A DNA stretch of 64,000 bases from Bacillota bacterium (GTDB lineage Bacteria > Bacillota > Clostridia > Christensenellales > Aristaeellaceae), in contig JAEZQK010000032.1 of assembly GCA_023413135.1 (NCBI GenBank), positions 90,170 through 154,169 on the forward strand. Reading direction: 5' to 3'. The notes under the pieces were generated by a model. The model ran no database searches and had not been told where the DNA came from. It saw only the letters and a list, made by a program, of their open reading frames with translations. A program made the position numbers and the translations under genes. Within the stretch, counting starts at the first letter, position 1. Every line of letters starts with the position of its first letter. Of this stretch, positions 51,115-60,617 are shown piece by piece.

Positions 51115-51126
51115 CTGGGGGTAAAG

Positions 51127-52569
51127 ATGGAAATGGCGAGTCAAACCCTTTTGCTATCGGTGGTGCTTGTGCCTTTGGCAGGTTCGTTTCTCCTGCCCAT
51201 TGCGGGGAAAGCCTCCCAAAAGTTTCGCAATGCGCTTGCCCTGCTTTTTGTGCTGGTTCCTTTCGGACTGCTTGTCTCCATACTGCCCGCGGCTCTCTCT
51301 CAAACACCTCCATATTTCAGCGTGTCGCTGCCGCTGGGGTTGAGCTTCGGCTTTTTGGCGGATGGCCTGGCTGTTTTTATGGCGCTTGCTTCTTCCTTTT
51401 TAGGTTTGATTATCGTATTGTACTCCTACGGTTATGTGAAGCACGCCGAAAACCAGAATGAGTATTATTTGTTCGTTGTGCTGTTTATCGGAGCCATGAT
51501 GGGCATCACGCTCACCACCAACCTGATTTTCCTGTACGTCTTCTGGGAAATATCGGCAGTTTGCTGCTGGCGGTTGATCGGCTTCTTTAGGGAAAAGGAG
51601 TATGTTCGCCGCGCCAACAAGGCATTTCTGATCACCGGCGTGGGTGCGTTGATCATGCTGGGTGGATTCTTGCTCGTTTACCAGCAGTATGGCACCATGG
51701 ATTTGACACTGCTTCGCGGCAAGGAAATTTCGAATGCCGCGGTGATTTTGATCCTGTTTGGCATTCTTTCCAAATCCGCTACGCTGCCGCTGCACTCCTG
51801 GATCGCCGACGCCGGCGTGGCCCCCACCCCTGCCACGGCACTATTGCACGCGGCGGTGCTGGTGAAAATCGGCGTGTATGTGTTCACCAGGCTCTTCGTG
51901 GTGAACTTTGCGGTGGATCAGCTTTGGCACACGGCGGTGCCGGTGATTGCGGCTGTCAGCGCGATCCTTTCCGCCGGGGCCGCTATCGCGGAAAACGATA
52001 TCAAACGTATCATTGCCTATTCCACTGTCAGCCAGATCGGGTTCATCCTGCTGGGGCTGTCGGTGGGCGGAGAACTGGCGCTGGCCGGGGGACTGATGTA
52101 CATCCTCATGCACGCCATCTCCAAGGCCGGGCTGTTCCTATGCGCGGGCATTGTGGAGCATAGCTGCCACACCAAGGATATCCGCAAGCTGGGCGGGCTT
52201 TCCAAAACCATGCCGTGGACGGCTGTTTCCTTTTTCCTGTGCGCGTTCTCGGTCATGGGCGTTCCGCCCTTCGGGGGTTTCTTTTCAAAGTATATGGTGG
52301 TAAACGGGGCGGTGGAGGCGGGGCACCCCTACATCGCCATGGTGTTTATCGTGGGCGCCGTAATGACCGTGATCTACCTGCTTCGGGTCTTTGTCAAGGT
52401 GTTCCTGGGCGAAACGAAGATGGAGCACGTTCCGCATGAGGGCAGCGGAAGCATGGTGTTCTCCGTGGCGCTGCTGGCGGTGCTTTCTATTGGCAGCGGC
52501 CTCTTGATCTATTATCCGGCGAACCTTGTGAACGCAATTGTGCAGCAAATGGCGGTGATCGTAAAATGA
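51127..52569 (+). CDS. Complex-I-like antiporter subunit (NuoL/M/N family) of the hydrogenase
   Basis: 480 residues from the ATG at 51127, after GGGGGT; the ORF upstream of it is leader RNA. About 13-14 membrane helices. The conserved glutamate of helix 5 (FLYVFWEISAVCCW) and the helix 7/8 region KSATLPLHSWIADAGVAPTPATALLHAAVLVK carry the charged residues used for ion movement. ENDIKRIIAYSTVSQIGFILLG is the discontinuous-helix signature. Group 4 hydrogenases use such subunits to couple electron transfer to proton or sodium pumping. First of three related subunits in the operon; four-base overlap with the next gene. Confidence 0.88.
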   Translation: MEMASQTLLLSVVLVPLAGSFLLPIAGKASQKFRNALALLFVLVPFGLLVSILPAALSQTPPYFSVSLPLGLSFGFLADGLAVFMALASSFLGLIIVLYSYGYVKHAENQNEYYLFVVLFIGAMMGITLTTNLIFLYVFWEISAVCCWRLIGFFREKEYVRRANKAFLITGVGALIMLGGFLLVYQQYGTMDLTLLRGKEISNAAVILILFGILSKSATLPLHSWIADAGVAPTPATALLHAAVLVKIGVYVFTRLFVVNFAVDQLWHTAVPVIAAVSAILSAGAAIAENDIKRIIAYSTVSQIGFILLGLSVGGELALAGGLMYILMHAISKAGLFLCAGIVEHSCHTKDIRKLGGLSKTMPWTAVSFFLCAFSVMGVPPFGGFFSKYMVVNGAVEAGHPYIAMVFIVGAVMTVIYLLRVFVKVFLGETKMEHVPHEGSGSMVFSVALLAVLSIGSGLLIYYPANLVNAIVQQMAVIVK

Positions 52570-54413
52570 ACGAGTACGGCGCATCGTCCCTTCTCCTTTG
52601 GATAATCCTTCTTCCGGCAGCCTTTGGTGTTTTGACTTTGCTGGTGCCCAGTAGGCTCAAGGGCGTCAAGGAAGCGGTAGTCCTGTTGGGCTTTGCAGGG
52701 AATCTTGTTTTGAACCTGATTGCTTCCGGCAAGGAACTTATATTTGAGCGGCCCTTTGCCGGCTTTCAAATTGATTTCTCTTTAAAATTGTATCACTTCA
52801 GCGGCTTTATCCTTTTAGCCGCCGCCGCTTTGTCATTCCTTGTGGTTTTGTATACCACCGTGTTTATGAAGGGCAAATCCGGCACCAAGCTGTTTTTCGC
52901 CTGCATGCTCTTTACCCTGGCGCTTGTAAACGGCGCGGTGCTGGCCAACAACCTGGCGGTGATGCTCTTCTTCTGGGAAGGCATACTGGCCACCATGTTT
53001 GTTTTGATCATGGTGGGCGGCAAAAAGGCCTACAAGACCTCCGTAAAGGCGGTGGTCATCGCCGGCCTTACGGACCTTATGATGATGCTGGGGATAGGCA
53101 TAGCGGGATATCTGGCCAAGACGCTGACCATGGACCAGATCCGCCTGCCCATCACAGGGTGGGGGACTTTGGCATTTGTCCTGCTGATGGTTGGCGCTGT
53201 TTCGAAGGCGGGTTCCATGCCCTTTCATACCTGGATTCCCGACGCGGCGGATGACGCCCCCATGCCTTTTATGGCATTTCTGCCTGGCGCGCTGGAAAAG
53301 CTGCTGGGCATCTACCTGGTTTCACGGATTTGCCTGGACCTGTTTGAATTCGAGCACGGTTCGCCCATGAGCCTGGTTTTGATGATCCTTGGCGCAGCCA
53401 CCATTCTCCTGGCGGTCATGATGGCGCTGGTGCAAAAGGATTTCAAGCGCCTGCTGTCCTACCATGCGGTCAGCCAGGTGGGCTATATGATCCTGGGCAT
53501 CGGCACAGGTTTGCCCGTGGGTATCGTGGGCGGCCTGTTCCACATGCTGAACAATGCCGTCTACAAATGCTGCCTTTTCCTGACCGCAGGCGCGGTGGAA
53601 AAGCAGGCGGGGACCACCGACCTTCATCATATCAGCGGCCTGGGCAAAAAAATGCCCGTGACCTTCATCTGCTTCCTGGTGGCAGCGGCTTCCATTGCGG
53701 GTTTCCCGCTCACCAACGGCTTTTTTTCCAAGGAATTGATTTTCGACGGCGCGTTGGAAAGCAATATTATCTTCTATATTATTGCGGCAATAGGCGCGTT
53801 TTTTACCCCCATCTCTTTCCTCAAGCTTGGCCATGCCGTTTTCCTGGGCAAGCCCACAAAAGAAACAAAAGATGTAAAGGAAGCGCCGCTTGGCATGCTT
53901 ATCCCCATGGCGGTGCTGGCGGTATCCTGCCTGGTTCTGGGGTTTGGGAAGAGCTTTATGATTTCCCATGTTTTCGAGCCTATCCTTGGCCATGGGGCAG
54001 AGGCGGGCGAGCATATCGGCGGCCATACCAATTGGCTGCTGGTGGGGATTTCCGCGGCTTCGCTGCTGCTGGCAACCTGGGATCATTATCGCGGCTTCAG
54101 GCGGACAGGAGCGGGGCTTTCATCGGCGGACCATTACCACGACGCGCCCGTGCTGAAAACCATCTACCACATGGCGCAGAAGAAGTACTTCGATCCCTAT
54201 CATCTGGGTGGATATGTGATCCGGGGGTATGCATCGCTCTCGCTGAAGATCAATGACGGGATCAGCTGGTTTTACGATGTTGCGGTGGTTCGCTTTGTCG
54301 GGTTCTTCTCCAATCTCTTAAAGCGTGCCCACAACGGAAGCCAGTCGCGCTACGCCCTTTGGGTGTTGATGGGCTTAGTCCTTATAACCGCCCTGTTCCT
54401 TATGTCCTTGTAA
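52566..54413 (+). CDS. Complex-I-like NuoL-type antiporter subunit with long C-terminal arm
   Basis: 615 residues. Key residues: glutamate in AVMLFFWEGILATMF, lysine in VSKAGSMPFHTWIPDAADDAPMPFMAFLPGALEKLLG, and the QKDFKRLLSYHAVSQVGYM motif. After the 14-helix core, about 140 residues include an amphipathic stretch (KKYFDPYHLGGYVIRGYASLSLKINDGISWFYDV) and a final membrane helix. This resembles the lateral helix of NuoL that spans the membrane arm. Its presence argues for a complex-I-like rather than a minimal Ech-like arm. Confidence 0.87.
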   Translation: MNEYGASSLLLWIILLPAAFGVLTLLVPSRLKGVKEAVVLLGFAGNLVLNLIASGKELIFERPFAGFQIDFSLKLYHFSGFILLAAAALSFLVVLYTTVFMKGKSGTKLFFACMLFTLALVNGAVLANNLAVMLFFWEGILATMFVLIMVGGKKAYKTSVKAVVIAGLTDLMMMLGIGIAGYLAKTLTMDQIRLPITGWGTLAFVLLMVGAVSKAGSMPFHTWIPDAADDAPMPFMAFLPGALEKLLGIYLVSRICLDLFEFEHGSPMSLVLMILGAATILLAVMMALVQKDFKRLLSYHAVSQVGYMILGIGTGLPVGIVGGLFHMLNNAVYKCCLFLTAGAVEKQAGTTDLHHISGLGKKMPVTFICFLVAAASIAGFPLTNGFFSKELIFDGALESNIIFYIIAAIGAFFTPISFLKLGHAVFLGKPTKETKDVKEAPLGMLIPMAVLAVSCLVLGFGKSFMISHVFEPILGHGAEAGEHIGGHTNWLLVGISAASLLLATWDHYRGFRRTGAGLSSADHYHDAPVLKTIYHMAQKKYFDPYHLGGYVIRGYASLSLKINDGISWFYDVAVVRFVGFFSNLLKRAHNGSQSRYALWVLMGLVLITALFLMSL

Positions 54414-54457
54414 GCCGGATGGCATAACGCGAGCGCATTTTGCAGGAGGGAAGAACA

Positions 54458-55870
54458 GTGCCGCTTCTATTTATAGCGATTCCCCTTTTAGCGGTGGTGG
54501 TCCTGAATATTTACACATGGAATGACCGCCGGGCTGCTATGTGGGCCGGCATGACCGCCGCGGTTTTCCAGCTTACGCTGGCCGGTGTGGATGTAGCCCG
54601 CTGCGTAAGCTCCGGGGCTGCCCTTCGGTCCGAATTTTTCGGTACCTTTTCGGTGGACCTGTTCAGCGCCGTGGTGCTTTTCATTATCGGCTTCATTGCC
54701 TTTATCACCCTCATGGTGGCCGGGTCTACGATAAAGACCTCCCGGTTCAACTTCGGCAGCGCCGTATTGCTGCTCATGATGGGCATGAACGGCGTGGTGA
54801 TGGTTACCGACGTGTTCAGCCTGTACGTGTTCATTGAGGTCACTGCCACTTCCTCGTTCCTGCTGATCGCCATTAACAAAAAGCGGGATGAATTGGAGGG
54901 TGCGTTCAAGTATTACATGATGTCGGCGCTGGCCACCATCATGATGCTGATGTCCATTGTGCTCTTGTTTGCCTTGACGGGGGACACCTCTTTCTCCGCC
55001 ATCGCAGCTTATGTGGCCGCCCACCAGGGTGCCTATCCTGTGGCGCTGCTGGCCGCTTTCGTGCTTTACACGGTGGCGCTGTCCATCAAATCCGGCGTCG
55101 TTCCTTTCCACACCTGGGTGCCTGACGCCCACTCTTCCGCGCCCTCACCCGTGTCGGTGATGCTGGCGGGCGTGGTCATCAAGGTTTCCGGCGTGTATGC
55201 GCTGATGCGCATCTTCAGGGATGTGTTTTTGTCTAATCCCGCGCTGGGCAGCGTTCTGTCCATCCTGGGCCTAACCTCCATCGCGGTGGGAGCGCTGGGA
55301 GCCATGGGGCAGACCGATATCAAGCGGATGCTGGCGTTTTCCAGCGTCAGTCAAATTGGGTATATCATACTCGGTGCTTCCACAGGCTCCGCATTGGGCT
55401 TCCTGGGCGCGGTGATGCACTTTTTCAACCATGCCACCTTTAAATCGCTTCTGTTCGTGGATGCTGCGGCCATCCTGCATGGGACGGGCACCAGGGACAT
55501 GGATCAAATGGGCGGCCTGGCTCAAAAGATGCCGGTAACGGGCGTAAGCTCCGTGCTCGGGCTTTTGTCCATGGCGGGCATTCCGCCGCTTTCGGGGTTC
55601 TGGAGCAAGCTGGTTATCGTAATGGCCGTATGGCAGGTGTCGCCCGGGCTGGCCATTGCTGCGCTGTGCTTAAGCGCCTTGACGCTTGGCTACTTCCTGC
55701 TTTTGCAAAAGAAAGTCTTTTTCGGCAAGGTTCCTCAAAACATGCAGGAAGCCAAGGAATGCGGCGGCAGCATGCGGTTTGTGCAGGTGCTTTTGTCGGC
55801 CGTCAATGTGCTGGCGGGGCTTTTGTTTCCGATTCTGTTTGTGTTTTTGCAGGGCAAGGGCCTGATTTGA
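54458..55870 (+). CDS. Complex-I-like antiporter subunit (NuoM/N-type)
   Basis: 470 residues from the GTG at 54458, with GGAGGG upstream; a TTG at 54440 would place the site inside the gene. Helix 5 glutamate in YVFIEVTATSSFLLIAIN, helix 7/8 segment SIKSGVVPFHTWVPDAHSSAPSPVSVMLAGVVIK, and the TDIKRMLAFSSVSQIGYIILG motif. Third antiporter-type subunit. Three such subunits match the L/M/N trio of complex I rather than the one or two of most group 4 hydrogenases. Confidence 0.87.
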   Translation: MPLLFIAIPLLAVVVLNIYTWNDRRAAMWAGMTAAVFQLTLAGVDVARCVSSGAALRSEFFGTFSVDLFSAVVLFIIGFIAFITLMVAGSTIKTSRFNFGSAVLLLMMGMNGVVMVTDVFSLYVFIEVTATSSFLLIAINKKRDELEGAFKYYMMSALATIMMLMSIVLLFALTGDTSFSAIAAYVAAHQGAYPVALLAAFVLYTVALSIKSGVVPFHTWVPDAHSSAPSPVSVMLAGVVIKVSGVYALMRIFRDVFLSNPALGSVLSILGLTSIAVGALGAMGQTDIKRMLAFSSVSQIGYIILGASTGSALGFLGAVMHFFNHATFKSLLFVDAAAILHGTGTRDMDQMGGLAQKMPVTGVSSVLGLLSMAGIPPLSGFWSKLVIVMAVWQVSPGLAIAALCLSALTLGYFLLLQKKVFFGKVPQNMQEAKECGGSMRFVQVLLSAVNVLAGLLFPILFVFLQGKGLI

Positions 55871-55906
55871 ACGGGCTAAAGCATTTTCGATGGAGGGTGA
55901 CTGCGC

Positions 55907-56410
55907 TTGAACCTGACGGTAATGATTCTTTTGCTTGCGGGCCTGGTGGTTTCCGCCACAGTGTGCATTATATTACGTGACCTGTTGAAAGCGTCCATAG
56001 CGCTGGCGGTGGTAAGCGCGATTCTTTCCGTGATCATGTTTTTGCTCAATGCGCCTTTGGCGGCGGTATTTGAGCTTTCCGTATGCGCTGGGCTGATTAC
56101 GGTGGTTTTCATCAGCGCCATCAGCATGACACGGCTTCGCAGCAAGGAAGAAATTGCTCAGATGCAAAAGGAAAGGCGCCGGCGGTTCGTTTGGCTGCCT
56201 GTGATTTTGATCGTACTCCTGGCTGCGGCGCTGTTTGCCATCTGGCCTCATCTGGATGCGCTGATTCCTTACGCCGCGCCCATGAGCGCCGTCACGGAAC
56301 AGAATTTCTTCTGGAACAAGCGGCAGGTGGATCTGCTGGGGCAGATCATCATCATCCTGGCCGGGGTATACGGCGTTCTGATCTTTTTCAAGGAGAGTGA
56401 CGCGAAATGA
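55907..56410 (+). CDS. NuoJ-like membrane subunit
   Basis: 167 residues, TTG start with GGAGGGTG upstream. Membrane helices include DLLKASIALAVVSAILSVIMFLLNAPLAAVFELSVCAGLITVVFI, the NuoJ/MrpB-type pattern with the conserved glycine turn. A later helix is QIIIILAGVYGVLIFF. In complex I NuoJ lies next to NuoK and links the quinone-site subunits to the pumps. Overlaps the NuoK-like gene by four bases. Confidence 0.78.
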   Translation: MNLTVMILLLAGLVVSATVCIILRDLLKASIALAVVSAILSVIMFLLNAPLAAVFELSVCAGLITVVFISAISMTRLRSKEEIAQMQKERRRRFVWLPVILIVLLAAALFAIWPHLDALIPYAAPMSAVTEQNFFWNKRQVDLLGQIIIILAGVYGVLIFFKESDAK

Positions 56411-56715
56411 CGCTTTTGTTCACCCTTTTCATTATTGCGGCGGTGCTGCTGCTGGCAGTGGGCTTCTACAGCATGGTAGTGACCCGCAACCTCATGCGCA
56501 TCCTGATTTCGGTGGAAATCCTCACCAAGTCTGTGACGCTGCTCATGATAGGCGCGGGCTATATGACCGGAAACATGGCCGCCGCCCAGGCGTATGTTGT
56601 AACCATTATCGTCATTGAAGTCATGATCCTGGTGGTGGCGGTGGGCATCCTCTTTGGGGTGTACAAGGCCAACGGAACGCTGGACACAAAAAAGCTCAAC
56701 AATCTGAAAGGCTAG
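56407..56715 (+). CDS. NuoK-like membrane subunit
   Basis: 102 residues, three membrane helices. The two buried glutamates expected of NuoK/MrpC are present: E37 in ISVEILTKSVTLL and E71 in VVTIIVIEVMILVVAVGI. These form part of the proton path in complex I. Confidence 0.88.
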   Translation: MTLLFTLFIIAAVLLLAVGFYSMVVTRNLMRILISVEILTKSVTLLMIGAGYMTGNMAAAQAYVVTIIVIEVMILVVAVGILFGVYKANGTLDTKKLNNLKG

Positions 56716-56763
56716 CAGTTTCGCAGAAACAATAAGGACAGCTTGCTATATTGGAGGCCATTT

Positions 56764-57084
56764 ATGCAAACCATTCTTTTGGCGCCGCCCATCACGTTTT
56801 TGATCTATCTGTTCCTGTCTCTGGGGCTGTCCGCCGTATCCAAAAGGATTGCGGCCCGTGGAACGGAATCCCACGGCAAGTTAAAAGCCTATGCCTGCGG
56901 CGAGGACATGCCGGAAAATCAGGGGCAGCCGGAGTATTCCCAGTTTTTCAAATTTGCCTTCTTCTTTACCATTATGCACGTGGTTGCGCTGGTGGTGGCC
57001 ACAGACCCCGGCGGGCTCACCATTACGTCGGCGGTATATCTTGGCGTGACGGTGCTGGCACTGTTCATGCTGCTGCGGAGGTAG
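56764..57084 (+). CDS. NuoA-like membrane subunit
   Basis: 106 residues from the ATG at 56764, after GGAGG. Three membrane helices, with the NuoA signature loop KLKAYACGEDMP (Cys45, Gly, Glu, Asp) followed by FFKFAFFFTIMHVVALVVA. In complex I this loop lines the quinone cavity. A NuoA-type subunit is unusual in a gene set that still encodes a NiFe hydrogenase large subunit. Confidence 0.8.
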   Translation: MQTILLAPPITFLIYLFLSLGLSAVSKRIAARGTESHGKLKAYACGEDMPENQGQPEYSQFFKFAFFFTIMHVVALVVATDPGGLTITSAVYLGVTVLALFMLLRR

Positions 57085-57088
57085 TACC

Positions 57089-57520
57089 ATGACAACGGTA
57101 GACAGAATTATCAACTGGGCCCGATTAAAATCGCCGTGGATCATCCACTTTAATTCGGGGGCCTGTAACGCCTGCGATATTGAATTGCTGGCAGCCCTTA
57201 CGCCCAGGTATGATGTGGAACGGTTCGGCGTGCAGTTGAAAGGTACTCCCCGGCATGCCGATGTGCTGATCTGCTCCGGGCCAGTGACAGTGCAGCAGAA
57301 AGAACGGTTGAAAACCATTTATGAGCAGATGCCCGAGCCCAAGTTTGTGGTGGCTGTAGGCACCTGCGCCTGCTCGGCCGGCGTGTATGCGGGCTGCTAT
57401 TGCGTGGAGGGCGGGGTCGATACCGCCATACCGGTGGATATGTATGTTCCCGGCTGCCCGGCCAAGCCGGAAGCGATTATCGACGGTGTTGTGAAATTGC
57501 TTGAAGGTTTGAAAAAGTGA
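57089..57520 (+). CDS. NuoB-like small subunit of the [NiFe] hydrogenase
   Basis: 143 residues. Cysteines for one 4Fe-4S cluster: C26 and C29 in GACNACDIE, one in the VGTCACS segment (C93/C95) and C123 in VPGCPAKPEA. The first pair is spaced CxxC, as in hydrogenase small subunits; complex I NuoB has a tandem CC. It passes electrons from the ferredoxin-like subunit to the NiFe centre. No twin-arginine signal, so the catalytic arm faces the cytoplasm. Confidence 0.92.
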   Translation: MTTVDRIINWARLKSPWIIHFNSGACNACDIELLAALTPRYDVERFGVQLKGTPRHADVLICSGPVTVQQKERLKTIYEQMPEPKFVVAVGTCACSAGVYAGCYCVEGGVDTAIPVDMYVPGCPAKPEAIIDGVVKLLEGLKK

Positions 57521-57536
57521 CCTGGAGGTGATCGCT

Positions 57537-58001
57537 TTGGAGAAGGAAACGCTTATTGTAAGCCGCCTGGCGGAACAATTCCACAGCCTGGATGCGGCAA
57601 ATGCGAAAGTGGCCACCCGCAGGATTTTTGTGGATGTGCCCGGCGACATCTTTATGGATGTTCTGCGCTATGCCGCGGGTGACCTGGGGTTTTCTCACCT
57701 GTGCACCATCACGGGGCTGGATAACGGCACGGACTTTGAGTTCCTGTATCACATCGCCAATGCAGACGGCATACTGCTAAACTTAAAGCGCAAGGCATCC
57801 AAAGATAATCCCGTCATAGCGTCCGTGCTGCCCATTTATAATGGCGCCACGTTCTATGAGCGGGAGCTGGAGGGCCTGCTTGGCGTAAAGGTGGAAGGGC
57901 TGCCGGAGGGCAGGCAGTATCCGCTGCCCGATAACTGGCCCGAAGGGCAGTATCCCCTGCGCAAGGATTGGACGCCGGATATGCGCAAGATCGAAGAGTA
58001 G
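57537..58001 (+). CDS. NuoC-like 30-kDa subunit
   Basis: 154 residues, TTG start at 57537 preceded by GGAGGTGATC. The fold pattern FDFLYHI-type (GTDFEFLYHIANADG) and the C-terminal FYERELEGLLGVKVEGLPEGRQYPLPDNWPEGQYPLRKDW are typical of NuoC and of group 4 hydrogenase counterparts. No cofactor; it holds the catalytic arm together. Separate from the large subunit gene, not fused. Confidence 0.9.
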   Translation: MEKETLIVSRLAEQFHSLDAANAKVATRRIFVDVPGDIFMDVLRYAAGDLGFSHLCTITGLDNGTDFEFLYHIANADGILLNLKRKASKDNPVIASVLPIYNGATFYERELEGLLGVKVEGLPEGRQYPLPDNWPEGQYPLRKDWTPDMRKIEE

Positions 58002-58011
58002 GAGTGCTTGT

Positions 58012-59208
58012 ATGGCTAAGATGGTAGTTCCCCTGGGTCCGCAGCATCCCGCTCTGGAAGAGCCGGAAAGCTTTACCCTGCTCCTGGAAGGTGAGCGCGT
58101 GGCGGCGGCCGCCGTCGGCATTGGATATAACCACAGGGGCATGGAAAAGGCGACCGAGAGCAGGACGTATCTTCAGAATATTTATCTTCTGGAGCGCATT
58201 TGCGGCATATGTTCCCATTCCCATTCCACCTGCTATGTGCAGACGGTGGAAGCCATTGCCGGGGTGGAGGTGCCCAGAAGGGCGCTGTACTTGCGTGCGC
58301 TGATCGGTGAACTGGAGCGCATACACAGCCATCTATTATGGCTGGGCATTGCCGGCCACGAGATCGGCTTCATGACGCTGTTCATGTATGCCTGGAAAGA
58401 CCGGGAGATCGTGATGGATATCCTGGAGATGCTCACCGGCAACCGGGTCAACTATGGCATGAATACCCTGGGCGGCGTGCGCAGGGATATTACGCCGGAA
58501 CAGGCGCAAAAGGTTCTGGAAGCGCTGGATCAGTTGCAGGCACGCACCGAGTATTACAAGAAGACTGTTTTGGAAGAGCGGACCGTCGTACTTCGGCTTT
58601 CCGGCGTGGGCAAGCTTTCCAAGGAAGACGGGCTGAAGTTCGGCGCTGTCGGACCGGTGCTCCGGGCTTCCGGCGTAGCGCGGGACGTGCGCAAGGATGA
58701 TCCCTATGGCATCTATGGCGAGCTTGATTTCAAGGTGATCACGGACGATCATGCCGACGTGTTCGGCAGAACGGTCGTTAGGGTTCTTGAGCTGATGGAA
58801 AGCTACAAGATTTGCCGTCAGGTGATCAAGGAAATGCCGGATGGGCCGCTGAGCGTAAAAGTGCCCGCCAGAATTCCGGCAGGCGAGGCCGTCAGCCGTT
58901 ATGAAGCGCCCAGGGGCGAGGACATGCACTATGTCCGTTCCAACGGCACCGACAAGCCGGAACGCGTAAAGGTGCGAGCCCCCACGCTGGCCAACTCTGC
59001 CGCAATTGCACACATGATCGAGGGCGGATACCTGGCGGACGTGCCCATCATCATCGCGGCCATCGACCCATGCTTCTCCTGCACCGACAGAATGATCAGG
59101 GTACAGGATGCCTCTTCCGGCAGGGAAAACATGTTCAATTGGGAGGGGCTGCGCAAGTACAGTATTGACTGGTATGGAAAGCAAGGCTTTGACTTTGGGA
59201 ACCGCTGA
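58012..59208 (+). CDS. [NiFe] hydrogenase large subunit, complex-I NuoD-like (group 4)
   Basis: 398 residues. The L1 motif RICGICSHSHS (Cys64, Cys67) and L2 motif DPCFSCTDR (Cys354, Cys357) are both intact, so the NiFe centre can be bound; true NuoD has lost these cysteines. GPQHPALEEPE and GYNHRGMEK are shared with complex I and Ech/Hyc enzymes. 38 residues follow Arg360 and are the expected cleaved C-terminal peptide, matched by the protease gene at 60618. Probable reaction: reversible reduction of protons by reduced ferredoxin, coupled to ion export. Confidence 0.94.
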   Translation: MAKMVVPLGPQHPALEEPESFTLLLEGERVAAAAVGIGYNHRGMEKATESRTYLQNIYLLERICGICSHSHSTCYVQTVEAIAGVEVPRRALYLRALIGELERIHSHLLWLGIAGHEIGFMTLFMYAWKDREIVMDILEMLTGNRVNYGMNTLGGVRRDITPEQAQKVLEALDQLQARTEYYKKTVLEERTVVLRLSGVGKLSKEDGLKFGAVGPVLRASGVARDVRKDDPYGIYGELDFKVITDDHADVFGRTVVRVLELMESYKICRQVIKEMPDGPLSVKVPARIPAGEAVSRYEAPRGEDMHYVRSNGTDKPERVKVRAPTLANSAAIAHMIEGGYLADVPIIIAAIDPCFSCTDRMIRVQDASSGRENMFNWEGLRKYSIDWYGKQGFDFGNR

Positions 59209-59289
59209 TTGCTTTGGGCAGTATAATGGCTTTTGATTTTCATTCCGCCGCATGATTTCGACCATCCGCAAAAGCAGGAAAGAGGATTG

Positions 59290-60237
59290 ATGACCGTGGG
59301 GCTTGCCCTGTTCCATATTCTTGTTTATCCGGGGTTCCTATTCTTAAGCGTTATCTCCTTGGTGTTTGAATATGTAGACAGGAAGCTGTATGCCCGGCTG
59401 CAAAACCGGGTGGGGCCGCCCTGGTACCAGCCGTTGGCCGACTTGATAAAGCTTCTGTCCAAGGAGACGGTGATCCCCAGGGAGGCGGATTCCCGGCTGT
59501 TCGGCCTGATCCCCGTGTTTGCGCTGGCGGCTACCGCAGCATCGTTTCTGTATGTTCCTATTTGGAGCACCCATTCGCTGCAGCCCTTTGACAGTGACCT
59601 CATAGTGGTGATGTATTTTCTAACCGTCCCCACCATGGCGTTTTTCCTGGCGGGCTGGTTTTCAACTTCCCTGTACGCCGAAATCGGCGCCATCCGTGCC
59701 ATGACGCAGCTTTTTGCTTACGAGGTACCCTTTTATATGGCGCTTCTGGGCCCTGCGCTTCTGGCCGGGACCTGGTCCATCAGCGGCATGGCGGTGTTCT
59801 ATCATGAAAACCCCTGGCTGATCCTTGTGAACCTGCCGGGACTATTGGTATCCATCTTTTCCGCGCAAGGCAAGCTGGAGCGGGTGCCCTTCGACATCCC
59901 CGATGCGGAAACGGAAATCGTCGGCGGCACCTTTACCGAATACTCGGGAAGGTTCCTGGGGATGTTCAAGATGACGCTCAACGCCGAATTGGTGGTTATT
60001 TCCGCACTCATCGCCGCCATCTTCTTCCCCATTTTCATTCATGACAACGCGCTTATCGGCTTTTTGCTGTTCCTTGTAAAGGTCTTTGGCGTGGTATTCC
60101 TGCTGGCGCTGATGCGTGCAGCCCTGGCCAGGTTCCGTCTGGACCAGATGATCAGCTTTTGCTGGAAGGTGCTGGCGCCGATTTCGATTTTGCAGATATT
60201 GATCGACATGATCGTTAGAGGAGTTCTGTTCACATGA
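59290..60237 (+). CDS. NuoH-like membrane subunit
   Basis: 315 residues from the ATG at 59290, after AGGAAAGAGG. About eight membrane helices. The family motifs ERKLYARLQNRVGP-type (YVDRKLYARLQNRVGPPWYQPLADLIKLLSKE) and PFDIPDAETEIVGG are intact. It anchors the soluble arm and, in complex I, forms the quinone chamber; in hydrogenases it couples the reaction to the pumps. Overlaps the ferredoxin-type gene by four bases. Confidence 0.93.
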   Translation: MTVGLALFHILVYPGFLFLSVISLVFEYVDRKLYARLQNRVGPPWYQPLADLIKLLSKETVIPREADSRLFGLIPVFALAATAASFLYVPIWSTHSLQPFDSDLIVVMYFLTVPTMAFFLAGWFSTSLYAEIGAIRAMTQLFAYEVPFYMALLGPALLAGTWSISGMAVFYHENPWLILVNLPGLLVSIFSAQGKLERVPFDIPDAETEIVGGTFTEYSGRFLGMFKMTLNAELVVISALIAAIFFPIFIHDNALIGFLLFLVKVFGVVFLLALMRAALARFRLDQMISFCWKVLAPISILQILIDMIVRGVLFT

Positions 60238-60581
60238 AAACCCTTGGCAAAATGGTTCCCTATTTGATGGGGATGCTGGTGAAAAAGTCGAATACGGTTT
60301 TGTATCCTGCTGTGAAAGCGAAAGTGGCGGATAATTTTCGCGGCGCTTTGAAGTTTGACAGCGAAAAGTGCGTGGGCTGCAAGCTTTGCATGCGCGTTTG
60401 CCCAAGTAGCGCCATCACCATCGAAAAAGTGGCCGAAAAGCAGTTCAAGGCCACCGTACAGATGGATAAGTGCATATATTGCGGCCAGTGCGTGGACTCC
60501 TGCAATAAGGACGCGCTCCAAAACACCAACCATTTTGAATTGGCCAGCCGCGACAAAGCGTCTTTGAAGGTGGATATTTAG
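60234..60581 (+). CDS. NuoI-like 2x[4Fe-4S] ferredoxin subunit
   Basis: 115 residues with two CxxCxxCxxxC clusters: cysteines 46, 49, 52, 56 and 80, 83, 86, 90. It is the likely entry point for electrons from soluble ferredoxin, since no NADH module (NuoE, F, G) is encoded nearby. Final structural gene of the hydrogenase. Confidence 0.92.
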   Translation: MKTLGKMVPYLMGMLVKKSNTVLYPAVKAKVADNFRGALKFDSEKCVGCKLCMRVCPSSAITIEKVAEKQFKATVQMDKCIYCGQCVDSCNKDALQNTNHFELASRDKASLKVDI

Positions 60582-60617
60582 TTGGCGTGCATTTACTCTT
60601 TTTTAAAGGAAAGGCTC

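Noticed and set aside
51127..60581. Respiratory complex I (NADH dehydrogenase) operon
   Set aside because: NiFe cysteine ligands are intact in the large subunit, NuoE/F/G are missing, and a hydrogenase protease and hyp genes adjoin.
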